This document shows positions 19,373-28,679 of a stretch of 64,000 nucleotides of DNA, piece after piece (the stretch's first letter is position 1; the number at the start of each line of letters is the position of its first letter). The notes under the pieces were generated by a model. The model saw nothing but the letters and a program-made list of their open reading frames with translations. It was not told the DNA's origin and ran no database searches. The translations under genes and the position numbers were made by a program. Origin of the DNA: Ruminococcus sp. (GTDB lineage: Bacteria > Bacillota > Clostridia > Oscillospirales > Ruminococcaceae). Where the stretch lies: positions 1 to 64,000 of the forward strand of contig JAISGY010000044.1 in NCBI GenBank assembly GCA_031262835.1. Direction: 5' to 3'.

Positions 19373-20335
19373 CTATTTTACGCCCCCTTCCGAAATTATG
19401 ACACAACGCACCTCCATGGCTTGCTTGTTAACAAGGTGCGAAACGGTCGGATGTGCGTCGGTGCGGCGGTTGTATAAAACTTCGCAGTTAATAAATTCAA
19501 GACCGCAGCAGAGTCTTCTGTAAAGGTCGGAGCAGGATGAATCGAGCGAAATACTCCTTGCAGGGGTAAAATGTATCTTCTCGTAACCGTCAATAACGCT
19601 GTCCTCGGTAAGGTTTTCGGGCTTGTAAATCCCGGTAAGCCCGATGGAAATAGCCCTAAGCGCAACCTTAAGGTAGTCGGACGGATCGTCGAGGGAAATT
19701 ATCCCCGCCCTGTCGCAGGTTATATCCGAAAGGCGGTACCACCCTGAAAGCGCGGTTTTGATGTTTGTGTCGGTAAGGGTCTCGCGCCTGTCGCTGTCTG
19801 TCCCGGTAAGCCCGTAAAAGGAGGCGGCGGACTTATAGAGGCAGTGTGCGTTCTGAATACGCCCGCATTCGCGCCCGATAAGGAACTTTAGGAGCTTTTC
19901 GTCCCCGCATTCCGCAAGCCCGGAGGAGATAACTATACAGGCTTCGGCAATGTTTTCGCCCTCAAGTGAATAGATAATATTATTAGATGTCGCAAGGACA
20001 AAAACCATCGGAAGCACCATATTAAGGCGTTCCGCGCATTTAACGGAAATTTCATAAACGGCTGCGAATTTAAGCGAACCCGCCTTAGCGGAACTCCCGA
20101 AAGCCATTCGATAGGTTTCGGCAATGTAGGGGAAAACAGGCTTCAAGACCTTTGTCATACCGAACATACCGCCGAGTTTTTGTCTGTAGTCGGTGTCGCC
20201 GTCGAAAGCGTAGTCAAGCTTCCCGCCGATAAGGTGTGAGTCGGATTTTAAGGCGTGGGCTTTTGAACGTGCCGAAACATAATGGTAAAAATTGGTATCT
20301 ATATCAAACAGAGGGTTAGTACGAGTTTCAATCAA
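19373..20335 (-). CDS. M48-like metallopeptidase homologue with degraded zinc site (putative pseudopeptidase)
   Basis: ACIVISSGLAECGDEKLLKFLIGRECGRIQNAH corresponds to …TSGLL..L.DDEL..VLAHELGHIKNRH; WYRLSDITCDRAGIISLDDPSDYLKVALR corresponds to W.R.SE.(S/T)ADRAGLL…D…A..AL. Confidence 0.7.
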   Translation of the reverse strand: MIETRTNPLFDIDTNFYHYVSARSKAHALKSDSHLIGGKLDYAFDGDTDYRQKLGGMFGMTKVLKPVFPYIAETYRMAFGSSAKAGSLKFAAVYEISVKCAERLNMVLPMVFVLATSNNIIYSLEGENIAEACIVISSGLAECGDEKLLKFLIGRECGRIQNAHCLYKSAASFYGLTGTDSDRRETLTDTNIKTALSGWYRLSDITCDRAGIISLDDPSDYLKVALRAISIGLTGIYKPENLTEDSVIDGYEKIHFTPARSISLDSSCSDLYRRLCCGLEFINCEVLYNRRTDAHPTVSHLVNKQAMEVRCVIISEGGVK

Positions 20336-20350
20336 AGTTAATACCCTCCC

Positions 20351-22399
20351 TTATTCCATATCGTTTGACAGCTGTTTGTGAAGATTATAACTCTCCGCAA
20401 GCAAGCTTCCGATATATTCAGCCATATTGCCGAGGCGGTTGCGCTCGGCGTCGGATAATTCTTTCCGATGTTCCTTCATCTCGTTGAGACGGTCTAAGGT
20501 CGTTTGTGTATCCGCAAGGATTGCTTCGGTTTCCTTTTCAATCTTCGTTTTTAAGCCTTCAAAGGAAGCGTAAACCTGCTGACGAACGGTTTCAGAGAAG
20601 TCGGAGTTAATCTTCATCTCCTTAAACTGTTTGTGAACGGCAATCTTGAGGTTTTGTTTGAATTTTTCAATCCGCTCTTCTGAAAGGAATTTTTCAACGG
20701 AGAATTTTCCCGCGAACGCACCGGTAAGCCCTGCAAGTGCAAGGATAGTGAGGGTAACTGGTCCTCCCACAAATCCTAAAACCCCGGCAAGAACAAATCC
20801 CGTTACAGCAACCGCGCCGCTCGATAAAAGCCCCGAAGCACCGCCAAGCAGCGCGCCCTTAACGCCCGCCTCGCGCATACCGATAAAGAGTCCGCCTGTG
20901 CCTATTGTCCCGAGCACAACGCTTATAACCGAGTCAACAGCACCCCCTGCACGTCTTCCGCGGTTGGCGGAAAGGGAGAACATCTCCTGTATGCGGTTAA
21001 CGGAGGCGAAGAATTCGTTCTCGAAGCCTTGCAGTCTTGACGCTTCGTCCGAGAGAGCAATGTTAATTTCATTCTGAATCTGTTCGCAGATGAGTTGGGC
21101 TTTGTTTTCAATGTTGTCGCGGATTTTGTCGGTAATCCGCATATGTACCTTTTTAAGGTTATCCTTCTTAAGGTCCTCCGCCGACATCATGAACCCGTCA
21201 ACAACGTCCATAGCGGTATCTTCAATCTGCTGCCAATAGCTCTCAAGGATTGGTTTTAACCCGCCGTATACATTCGCCGCGGCGTCGTTAATCTTAACGA
21301 ATTCGAGACGCTTTTTGGTGCGTATTTCGTCAATCTCGGCGGTAGCATCGCGATATTTGTCCATGAACTCGTCGGTCGCCATCATCAGCGCGTTTTCACG
21401 CAGGAGAATTATATTAAGAATCTCCGAGCCGGAACTGATAATCTTGTTTGCCAAAATCTGCAAGGCGATCGAGCCGCGCTCAACGGTTAACATATGTTCA
21501 AGTGCCTGTTCAAACTGCGGGAAGTTACTCTCCGCAAGGGAAACCTCGTCGCCCTGTTCCTTAGCGGTGAGGGCTTTTTTCGCATATACCCCGAAGACAC
21601 GCGGAGTGCCTATCTTGCGTTTATAAACGGCGAATTCCTTGCTCTGTTCGCCCATGACCTGTTTCGCCTTCTCCATGACGTAACTTTCAATACGCCGGCG
21701 GACAGTCTCGACAATCCGCTCTTCGTCCTCTTTCGAGAAGGTTCCGAAACAGTTAACGGCAAAGATAATACGCCCGAGGTCAGATGTCAGCATCTTGTTT
21801 TCAAGGAATTCTTTCTCGAACTGTGAGAAAGGACTGTTCGCGGAAATAACGAAAACAGCCGCATCAATCTCCGGCAGAATCGACAAAGTTACATTCGTCA
21901 TCTGTTCGTCGTCGTTAAGCCCCGGTGTGTCTATAATATCGACGTTGTTTTTACAAAACGCCGTGTCATAGTAGACGGTAGCCTGCTTCACGCTTTCGGC
22001 GGTTCGCTCCGACTCGAAGGTTAGCTTTGTAACGTAGTCCGAAAGCTTCTCAACCGGAACTCTAACCTGTGAGCCGTCCTTAAATTCGACGATAACGTAA
22101 GGGTCGCTTGAATATGTAATGCGGTTTAGGGCAGCGGTTGCGGGTAAAACATCGGAGGGCAGCACATCTTCGCCTAAGATAGCGTTGATGATGGTGCTCT
22201 TTCCACGCTTAAATTCCCCGACAACGGCAACCTCAAAATGTTCCTTAACGGCTTTTTCAAGCGTATCGGTAATCGACTCCGCCGTCTTTTCAAGCGCAAG
22301 GCTGTCGGCGAATTCCCGAAGCTTTTTAAGCTCTTCAACTATATCGGCAACTGTAGACTTATACGCCGAATAGCTTCCGTACTGTATTGTTTGCTCCAT
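20351..22399 (-). CDS. Dynamin-like GTPase B with hydrophobic membrane-inserting segment
   Basis: P-loop VVGEFKRGKSTIINAILGEDVLP, G3 IIDTPGLNDDE; hydrophobic stretch GALLGGASGLLSSGAVAVTGFVLAGVLGFVGGPVTLTILALAGLTGAFAG. Confidence 0.9.
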   Translation of the reverse strand: MEQTIQYGSYSAYKSTVADIVEELKKLREFADSLALEKTAESITDTLEKAVKEHFEVAVVGEFKRGKSTIINAILGEDVLPSDVLPATAALNRITYSSDPYVIVEFKDGSQVRVPVEKLSDYVTKLTFESERTAESVKQATVYYDTAFCKNNVDIIDTPGLNDDEQMTNVTLSILPEIDAAVFVISANSPFSQFEKEFLENKMLTSDLGRIIFAVNCFGTFSKEDEERIVETVRRRIESYVMEKAKQVMGEQSKEFAVYKRKIGTPRVFGVYAKKALTAKEQGDEVSLAESNFPQFEQALEHMLTVERGSIALQILANKIISSGSEILNIILLRENALMMATDEFMDKYRDATAEIDEIRTKKRLEFVKINDAAANVYGGLKPILESYWQQIEDTAMDVVDGFMMSAEDLKKDNLKKVHMRITDKIRDNIENKAQLICEQIQNEINIALSDEASRLQGFENEFFASVNRIQEMFSLSANRGRRAGGAVDSVISVVLGTIGTGGLFIGMREAGVKGALLGGASGLLSSGAVAVTGFVLAGVLGFVGGPVTLTILALAGLTGAFAGKFSVEKFLSEERIEKFKQNLKIAVHKQFKEMKINSDFSETVRQQVYASFEGLKTKIEKETEAILADTQTTLDRLNEMKEHRKELSDAERNRLGNMAEYIGSLLAESYNLHKQLSNDME

Positions 22400-22493
22400 A
22401 GGTGGTAATGGGGAGTTATACCGATTTGTCTCCCCGGTCCCCCTTTCCCCATAGATATTTTCATGGGAAGGCTGAAATAATTCTATAAATTAC

Positions 22494-22522
22494 ATTATAC
22501 CAAATTTTCAGTAAAAAGTCAA
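22494..22522 (-). promoter_or_regulatory. sigmaA-like promoter TTGACT-N17-TATAAT for dynamin operon
   Basis: AGTCAA at 22517-22522 and ATTATA at 22494-22499 on + strand. Confidence 0.75.
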
Positions 22523-22534
22523 CCGCTAAAACGT

Positions 22535-23512
22535 TTATTTTGTATTTATTTTTGCGGTTATTTCATCCATTATTTCCATTATACGGAGCGTATCCGCAAG
22601 CGGGATAATTTCGCTTTCAAGCAAGCCGGCGTTCATGCACTTTTGCGCTTCCATAACTTCGTATTCGTAACCGTTGCAAAGATGGGGTTCGGAGAATTCT
22701 TCGACAAAATTCCCCCATTTGTCATATAGTTTGAAGGAATGTCCGTACCAGAAATCGGGCTCGGTAACAATTCGTCCCTCTGTCCCGACGATAACAGCTC
22801 TGTTGTCGTCTTCAATGTCGAATCCGACAACGCTCGAAGTATAGGCATTGCCGTAGTCGAAGACGATAACTTCGTCCCTGTCAACGCCGGTTTCGCCGAT
22901 ATATCCGCGTGAATAGAGGTCCTTGTAATCGTAACCCAAGAAGCCGGTGAGGAAGGTTACGGAATAAACACCGAGGTCAAGGAGGGTTCCGCCGCCGAGA
23001 GCCTTGTTAAAGAAGCGGTTTTGGGGGTCGTACATCTGCGCCTTTGAGATATCTACACGAATCGTCTTTATCTCGCCGATTTTCCCCGCCTTAACGAGCT
23101 CGACTGCCTTGCGGTAATAGGGCAGGCACCTCATCCACATTGCTTCCATGAAGAAGAGCTTCTTTTCGCGGGCAATCTGTATAAGCTCCGCAGTTTCGGG
23201 AGCGGTTACGGTTAAACTCTTTTCACAGAGGACATTTTTTCCATGCTCAAAACAGAGCTTAACGTTATCAAAATGTATTGAAGTAGGGGACGCAACATAG
23301 ATAATGTCAATGTCGGGGTCGGCGGCAAGCTCTTCGTAGGAGCCGTAAAAACTTTTCGCGCCATACCTTTTCCCGAAGGTTTCAGCCTTTTCAATACCCC
23401 TCGAAGCGACAGCGGTAAGCTCCGCATCCGCCACAGAATTTATCGCGTCGGCAAGGCGTTCGGCTATCCAACCTGTTGCCATAATACCCCATTTAGTTAT
23501 TTTTTCGGACAT
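22535..23512 (-). CDS. Gfo/Idh/MocA family oxidoreductase
   Basis: KWGIMATGWIAERLADAINSVADAELTAVASRG…YVASPTSIHFDNVKLCFEHGKNVLCEKSLTV. Confidence 0.95.
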   Translation of the reverse strand: MSEKITKWGIMATGWIAERLADAINSVADAELTAVASRGIEKAETFGKRYGAKSFYGSYEELAADPDIDIIYVASPTSIHFDNVKLCFEHGKNVLCEKSLTVTAPETAELIQIAREKKLFFMEAMWMRCLPYYRKAVELVKAGKIGEIKTIRVDISKAQMYDPQNRFFNKALGGGTLLDLGVYSVTFLTGFLGYDYKDLYSRGYIGETGVDRDEVIVFDYGNAYTSSVVGFDIEDDNRAVIVGTEGRIVTEPDFWYGHSFKLYDKWGNFVEEFSEPHLCNGYEYEVMEAQKCMNAGLLESEIIPLADTLRIMEIMDEITAKINTK

Positions 23513-23608
23513 GAGAAGTCCTCCTGAATTTTTTTAGTTAATTATAACATAATAAAATAGAAAATACAAGGCTTAAATTATTAAATTTATACTAATGCGG
23601 GTAAAATT

Positions 23609-25117
23609 ATGATTCCGAAGACGCCCTTTGATAAGCCGAATTCAAGCGACTACAAGGATTATCCGCTTGTCTCCGATTTAGCCGAAAATATCGACAATGT
23701 AAAGAATATAATGTCGCAAAGCTCCGACCTGCTTGTGAATGAATTTACTGTCGGGAACACAAAGCTTGTGCTGTTATGTTTAGAGGGTATGGTTTCAACG
23801 GGCACGCTCGCCGATATGATACTCTACCCCATGACGACAATTACCCTTACGCCGGGTGAAAAGCCGGACAGTGTCACCATATATAACCACATCAAGGACA
23901 ATATGCTCCTCGGTATCGACAGGCTTGTTACCGCGAAGATTTCTGACGTAATTAAGAGACTAATGGCGGGATTTGCGGTTATAATGGTTGACGGGATTGC
24001 GTCGGCGTTCTGCTACGGGGCGCAGGGGTATAACACACGCGGTGTGGGTGAGCCGTCCTCCGAGGGGAATCTTCGCGGTTCACGCGAGGGGTTTGTCGAA
24101 ACGGTGCGTACGAATATGTCGATGATACGCCGTCGGATAAAGTCGCCGCTTCTTAAATTCGACCTCTTTCAGGTATCGACGAAATCGAACAACGACGTTG
24201 TAATGTGTTACATGACTGACAGAGTCCCGAAAAAGCTTCTTGCGGATATTAAGCGAAAACTCCTTGGTATGCAGATGGAGTCGGTTATCGAGAGCGGTTA
24301 CGTCGAGCCGTATCTTAACGAGACGAAGCTTTCGGTCTTTTCCGGCGTGTCGGTAACTGAACGTCCCGACGTCTTTACCGCAAAGCTGCTCGAAGGGAAA
24401 ATCGGTGTTTTAATAGACGGAACACCATTTTCAATCGTCCTGCCCTTCCTTTTTATAGAAAATTTCCAGACAATAGACGACTATACCTCCCGCCCGTTTT
24501 ACACCACCCTCGTAAAGCTTATAAGATACCTTTCGTTTTTTATCTCAATCTTCCTGCCCGCCCTCTATGTTGCCGTAATTAACTTCCACCCCGAACTCTT
24601 TAACCATACGCTGCTTGTAACCCTTGCGGAGGCGGAGGAACAGTCCGCGTTCCCGCTTGCAATTGAAGCGATAATAATTCTGCTTGCTTATGAAATTATC
24701 CGCGAATCAAGTCTACGCCTACCCAAAAGCATCGGCGGGGGAGTTTCGATAATCGGCGGGCTTATAATAGGCGACACAGCCGTCTCCGCCGGGATAATAT
24801 CGAACCCGATACTGCTTGTTTGCGCGATTGCGGTTATTGCGTCCTTCCTTATCCCGAATCTCTATCAGCCCGTCGCGTTCCTTCGGATTATTGCGGTTAT
24901 TGCCGGAGGGGTCGCGGGGCTCTATGGCATAGCACTCTTCGCGGCGGTTCTGCTTATTAATATATGTTCCCTCGAAAGCTACGGCGCGCCCGTAACCGCG
25001 CCCGTTTCACCCTTCACGGCACGTTCAATGCGCGACGTTTTAACAAGGATAAGCATGAAGAGCATGGTCAAGGATAAAATCACTATCGAAAAACTCAACG
25101 GGGTTAATATGAAATGA
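23609..25117 (+). CDS. Spore germination protein GerAA family
   Basis: 502 aa; GKIGVLIDGTPFSIVLPFLFIENFQTIDDYTSRPFYTTLVKLIRYLSF; EIIRESSLRLPKSIGGGVSIIGGLIIGD. Confidence 0.95.
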   Translation: MIPKTPFDKPNSSDYKDYPLVSDLAENIDNVKNIMSQSSDLLVNEFTVGNTKLVLLCLEGMVSTGTLADMILYPMTTITLTPGEKPDSVTIYNHIKDNMLLGIDRLVTAKISDVIKRLMAGFAVIMVDGIASAFCYGAQGYNTRGVGEPSSEGNLRGSREGFVETVRTNMSMIRRRIKSPLLKFDLFQVSTKSNNDVVMCYMTDRVPKKLLADIKRKLLGMQMESVIESGYVEPYLNETKLSVFSGVSVTERPDVFTAKLLEGKIGVLIDGTPFSIVLPFLFIENFQTIDDYTSRPFYTTLVKLIRYLSFFISIFLPALYVAVINFHPELFNHTLLVTLAEAEEQSAFPLAIEAIIILLAYEIIRESSLRLPKSIGGGVSIIGGLIIGDTAVSAGIISNPILLVCAIAVIASFLIPNLYQPVAFLRIIAVIAGGVAGLYGIALFAAVLLINICSLESYGAPVTAPVSPFTARSMRDVLTRISMKSMVKDKITIEKLNGVNMK

Positions 25118-26211
25118 CTACTCAGAAAAAAATCGGTTGGGGACAGGCACTGTTAATCCTCCTCTGCTGTCGGTCATTCGGACTGATGACCTTTGTACCG
25201 CTCCTCTCCGAAGATTTTGCCGTTTCGGAACAGATGACAGCGGTAATTATTTCGGCAATATTGCAGCTTATAATATGTATACCGCTCCTTGTCTTCACGA
25301 AGAAATTCCCGCTTCTAAGCGTAACCGAAGCTGCCGGGCGAAAAAAGAACTTCATAGGATTTCTCCTTATCGCAATCTGCTTCTTGTTCTTTGTATGCGA
25401 AACAGCGGATTCGCTCCTGTCATTCCAGATTTTTCTGGGCGACAGATTCTTTAAAACCGCGAACCCGTATCTTTGGATCGGGATATTTCTCGTAATCTGC
25501 GTTTATTGCGCGATAATCGGTATCGAGGGGATTGCGCGTTCAAGCACCGCCGTTTTCGTTATCCTTCTCATGATGTTAATAATAATGGGGGTGACCTCCG
25601 CAAGGGATTTCGACCCTGTTAATATCTACGTAACCGCGCCGAAAGGTACCCTTATCTTCGCCGTAATTGACGAACTCGCGAAAAACGGCGAAATTGTTGC
25701 GCTTGCGTTTTTGTGCAAATATATCCCCGAGAAGATGAACAGAACCGTTTGCGGCTTGCTTATCGGGAAGGTTATCCTAACCCTTGCGGTATTGACGCTG
25801 ATTCAAGGTGTCTTGGGCGATTTTGCAATGCTGACCGACTATCCGTTCTTGGCTGTCGGGGCGTACGCCGGGGTGAACTTTTTGCAGCGCGCCGACGCGG
25901 TCTATTTAGTGGTCTGGACGATGACAGCGGTACTCAAGACCGCGCTTTATATCAACATCTGCGCGGGGCTTATAACGGAATGTTTCCCGAAACTTCGCGG
26001 AAGCGCGGCAATTTCAGCGGCAATAATCTACCTTGTCGCCCTGCCCTTCTTGAAGGTGAACACCACCCTCTTTGCCGTCTACGGCAGTTTACCCTTCGTT
26101 ATCGCGCAGGTTGTAATTGTCCTCATTGCACCGATTGCAGAACTTATTGTTATGAGAAAGGAGAAACATGAGAAGATTACTTCCGATATTTCTTATAATG
26201 GTAATATTTAG
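25114..26211 (+). CDS. Endospore germination permease GerAB family
   Basis: 365 aa, about 10 TM; ATGA overlap with GerAA-like gene. Confidence 0.9.
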   Translation: MTTQKKIGWGQALLILLCCRSFGLMTFVPLLSEDFAVSEQMTAVIISAILQLIICIPLLVFTKKFPLLSVTEAAGRKKNFIGFLLIAICFLFFVCETADSLLSFQIFLGDRFFKTANPYLWIGIFLVICVYCAIIGIEGIARSSTAVFVILLMMLIIMGVTSARDFDPVNIYVTAPKGTLIFAVIDELAKNGEIVALAFLCKYIPEKMNRTVCGLLIGKVILTLAVLTLIQGVLGDFAMLTDYPFLAVGAYAGVNFLQRADAVYLVVWTMTAVLKTALYINICAGLITECFPKLRGSAAISAAIIYLVALPFLKVNTTLFAVYGSLPFVIAQVVIVLIAPIAELIVMRKEKHEKITSDISYNGNI

Positions 26212-27166
26212 CGGCTGCGCGGCGGCGGGGTTGCAGGTTAACGAGCGCGCATTTGTACAGCTCTTCGGCATGGAAAAAGAGGGCGAAACCTATCGCGTGT
26301 TTATGCAGCTCCTTGAAAACGAGACAGTAGAGGGCGAGGGGATAACCATCTTGGGCGCAGTCGCCGACGCGGAACTGAAGCAGGGGAAGAAGCTATTTTT
26401 AGGGCAGATGAAGCTCTTTGTAATGGGGGGCGGGCTTTCCGACCTCTCGGAGGAACTGAACGTCTTTTTATCGGGGGATATCTGCCCCGCCTGTCCGATA
26501 CTCTATTCGGAAGAACCGGGGGAGATTATAACCTCCGATGTACCGGCGGAAGAGATTTTAGCGGAGCTTAATGTATATTCCTCCCAAGGCAAAAGCGTCC
26601 TAACCCCTCTTACGGAGATTGCCGCAAAATCAGCCGGCAAATTTACCTCTGCGGCGGTGCCGAGGGTTGTCTTTCAAGATGAAAAAATCGCCTTTGACGG
26701 TTTGGTATTAATTGCAAAGAGCGGCATAATCGGAACGCTCACAAACAATGATGCCCTCGGGGTAAAACTGCTTTGCGGCGGAATTGAGAGTGCGGACAGG
26801 ATTACAGTTTCGCTTATAATAGGCGGGGAAAGGGTTTCAGGGGAGATACTTGATATTAAGGTTAAGCCGGAAGTCACTCTGCTTGACGGTGTGCTTGTCC
26901 TTCGCGAACGGATTATGATTCGCGCGGACATAACCGAAAAGCCAACCTTTATGAGTGATGCTGTTGCACTTGAAGCGATTAACGTCTATGTAGAGCGTGC
27001 TGTTGCTGAAGCCTATTTTGCAACCGTGCAGAATCTTAATACCGATGTTTTCGGCTTAGGGAAGCTTGTGAGGAAGCATTTGGGCGAATTTTACGACAAT
27101 TACGAAAGCAATCCGCAGTTTTACAGGCAAAACAGTATCATTGATATAGAAACAGAGACAATATAA
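26168..27166 (+). CDS. Ger(x)C family spore germination lipoprotein
   Basis: Lipobox MVIFSGCAAAG; INERAFVQLFGMEKEGETYRV; position third in gerA operon. Confidence 0.9.
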   Translation: MRRLLPIFLIMVIFSGCAAAGLQVNERAFVQLFGMEKEGETYRVFMQLLENETVEGEGITILGAVADAELKQGKKLFLGQMKLFVMGGGLSDLSEELNVFLSGDICPACPILYSEEPGEIITSDVPAEEILAELNVYSSQGKSVLTPLTEIAAKSAGKFTSAAVPRVVFQDEKIAFDGLVLIAKSGIIGTLTNNDALGVKLLCGGIESADRITVSLIIGGERVSGEILDIKVKPEVTLLDGVLVLRERIMIRADITEKPTFMSDAVALEAINVYVERAVAEAYFATVQNLNTDVFGLGKLVRKHLGEFYDNYESNPQFYRQNSIIDIETETI

Positions 27167-27168
27167 AA

Positions 27169-27194
27169 ATCGCGGCGATTAAAGTCGCCGCGAT
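27169..27194 (+). terminator. Intrinsic terminator ATCGCGGCGA-N6-TCGCCGCGAT
   Basis: 10-bp perfect stem followed by AGTTTTCTTC. Confidence 0.75.
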
Positions 27195-27208
27195 AGTTTT
27201 CTTCGGTC

Positions 27209-27382
27209 TTAGTCAGCAGAAGCCGGAGCGGAAACAGGGCAAACGTCTGCGCACGCGCCGCAGTCAATGCACTTTTCGGGATCAACCACATAGAGAGAAT
27301 CGCCCTCGGAGATAGCGTCATTGGGGCAAGCATCTGCGCAAGCACCGCAGGAAATACATTCGTCGCCGATTTTATATGCCAT
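27209..27382 (-). CDS. 2[4Fe-4S] ferredoxin
   Basis: MAYKIGDECISCGACADACPNDAISEGDSLYVVDPEKCIDCGACADVCPVSA. Confidence 0.95.
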   Translation of the reverse strand: MAYKIGDECISCGACADACPNDAISEGDSLYVVDPEKCIDCGACADVCPVSAPASAD

Positions 27383-27518
27383 AAGTAGCACCTCATTCAG
27401 TTTATTTACCATAATAAGCAAGTTTAATTGCCTATCTACTGTAATAGTTTAACCTATTATTAAGAAAAAATCAAGTGTTTTTTTAAAATTTCATAAAAAA
27501 GTCACAAGTTTGAGCCGG

Positions 27519-27554
27519 GACAAGTTACAGCCTTGACAAGTTACAGCCTTGACA
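27519..27554. repeat. Tandem 16-nt repeat (GACAAGTTACAGCCTT)x2 + GACA spanning the nspC stop codon
   Basis: Units at 27519-27534 and 27535-27550. Confidence 0.95.
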
Positions 27555-28674
27555 TGAAATCGCGGTAGTTGAATTTCCGCGCCGTGATATATTCGTTGTC
27601 GATTGTCTTAAATATTATAGAGGGGAGCTTCATGCCGTTGAAGGTGTTGTTCTTAACCATGGTGTAGATTGCCATGTCGCAGAATACTACTTCATCGCCG
27701 CGAATAAGCGGTTCTTTAAAGGAGTATTCACCCATAACGTCCCCCGCAAGACAGGTCCCGCCGGCAAGGATATAGCTGTGCGGCAAAGCCCCGGGTACAC
27801 CCGCGCCGATAACCTCCGGGCGGTACGGCATCTCGAGCACGTCCGGCATATGGCAAGCCGCCGACGCGTCAAGGATAGCAATCTCCTTATCCTTAGCACG
27901 GATAACGTCAAGTACCCTCGTGACTAAAAACCCCGCGTTCTGCGCGACAGCCTCTCCCGGTTCAAGATAAACATCAACGTCGAATTCCTGTCGGAAAGCC
28001 GTCACAAGTGACACAAGCTTCCCTATATCGTAGCCTTTTTCGGTTATCCTCTGACCGCCGCCGAAATTAACCCAGTTAACGGCGTGAAGATATTTTGAAA
28101 AGTTCTTCTTTACAGCCGAAAGCGTTCGTTCAAGCACTTCCGCGCCCTGTTCGCACATGGTATGGAAATGAAGCCCCGTTATCGCCTCCGGGAGTCGGTC
28201 CGGCATATCCGAAAGCCTCGTCCCGAGCCTTGAATACTCAGAGCATGGATTGTAAATCTCATGCGCAATTTCGGAATACTCCGGGTTAATCCGTAACCCG
28301 ATTTCTTTCTTCTTGTCGGATTTTTTTATCTCCGGGTAGAAAAGCTTAAACTGACCCATGTTGTTGAAGACAATGTGGTCGCATATCTTAACAATATGGG
28401 GGAAATCTTCCGGGTTATACGCCGGCGAATAGATATGGTTCTCTCTCCCCGGCATCTTGTCATACGCAAGCTCCGCCTCATATACCCCCGAAGCACAGGT
28501 CCCGTCCAAAAAGTCACTCATAAGAGGGTACATCGAATACGCCGAAAACGCCTTTTGCGCAAGAAGAATTTTACAACCGGAACGTGTCGCAACGTCCTTC
28601 AAAATCCCCAAATTGCTAAAAAGCAGGTTTTCATCAATTACATACGCCGGCGTTTTAAACGGGTAACGTTCCAT
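27541..28674 (-). CDS. nspC: Carboxynorspermidine decarboxylase
   Basis: PFKTPAYVIDENLLFSNLGILKDVATRSGCKILLAQKAFSAYSMYPLMSDFLDGTCASGVYEAELAYDKM. Confidence 0.9.
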   Translation of the reverse strand: MERYPFKTPAYVIDENLLFSNLGILKDVATRSGCKILLAQKAFSAYSMYPLMSDFLDGTCASGVYEAELAYDKMPGRENHIYSPAYNPEDFPHIVKICDHIVFNNMGQFKLFYPEIKKSDKKKEIGLRINPEYSEIAHEIYNPCSEYSRLGTRLSDMPDRLPEAITGLHFHTMCEQGAEVLERTLSAVKKNFSKYLHAVNWVNFGGGQRITEKGYDIGKLVSLVTAFRQEFDVDVYLEPGEAVAQNAGFLVTRVLDVIRAKDKEIAILDASAACHMPDVLEMPYRPEVIGAGVPGALPHSYILAGGTCLAGDVMGEYSFKEPLIRGDEVVFCDMAIYTMVKNNTFNGMKLPSIIFKTIDNEYITARKFNYRDFMSRL

Positions 28675-28679
28675 AGAGG

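Noticed and set aside
25137-26171. + strand alternative-frame ORFs inside the GerAB-like gene
   Set aside because: GerAB frame has clear TM periodicity and operon overlaps; alternatives are compositional artefacts
27541-28674. nspC as evidence for a local norspermidine operon
   Set aside because: No carboxynorspermidine dehydrogenase or other polyamine genes adjacent; treated as a stand-alone housekeeping-type gene
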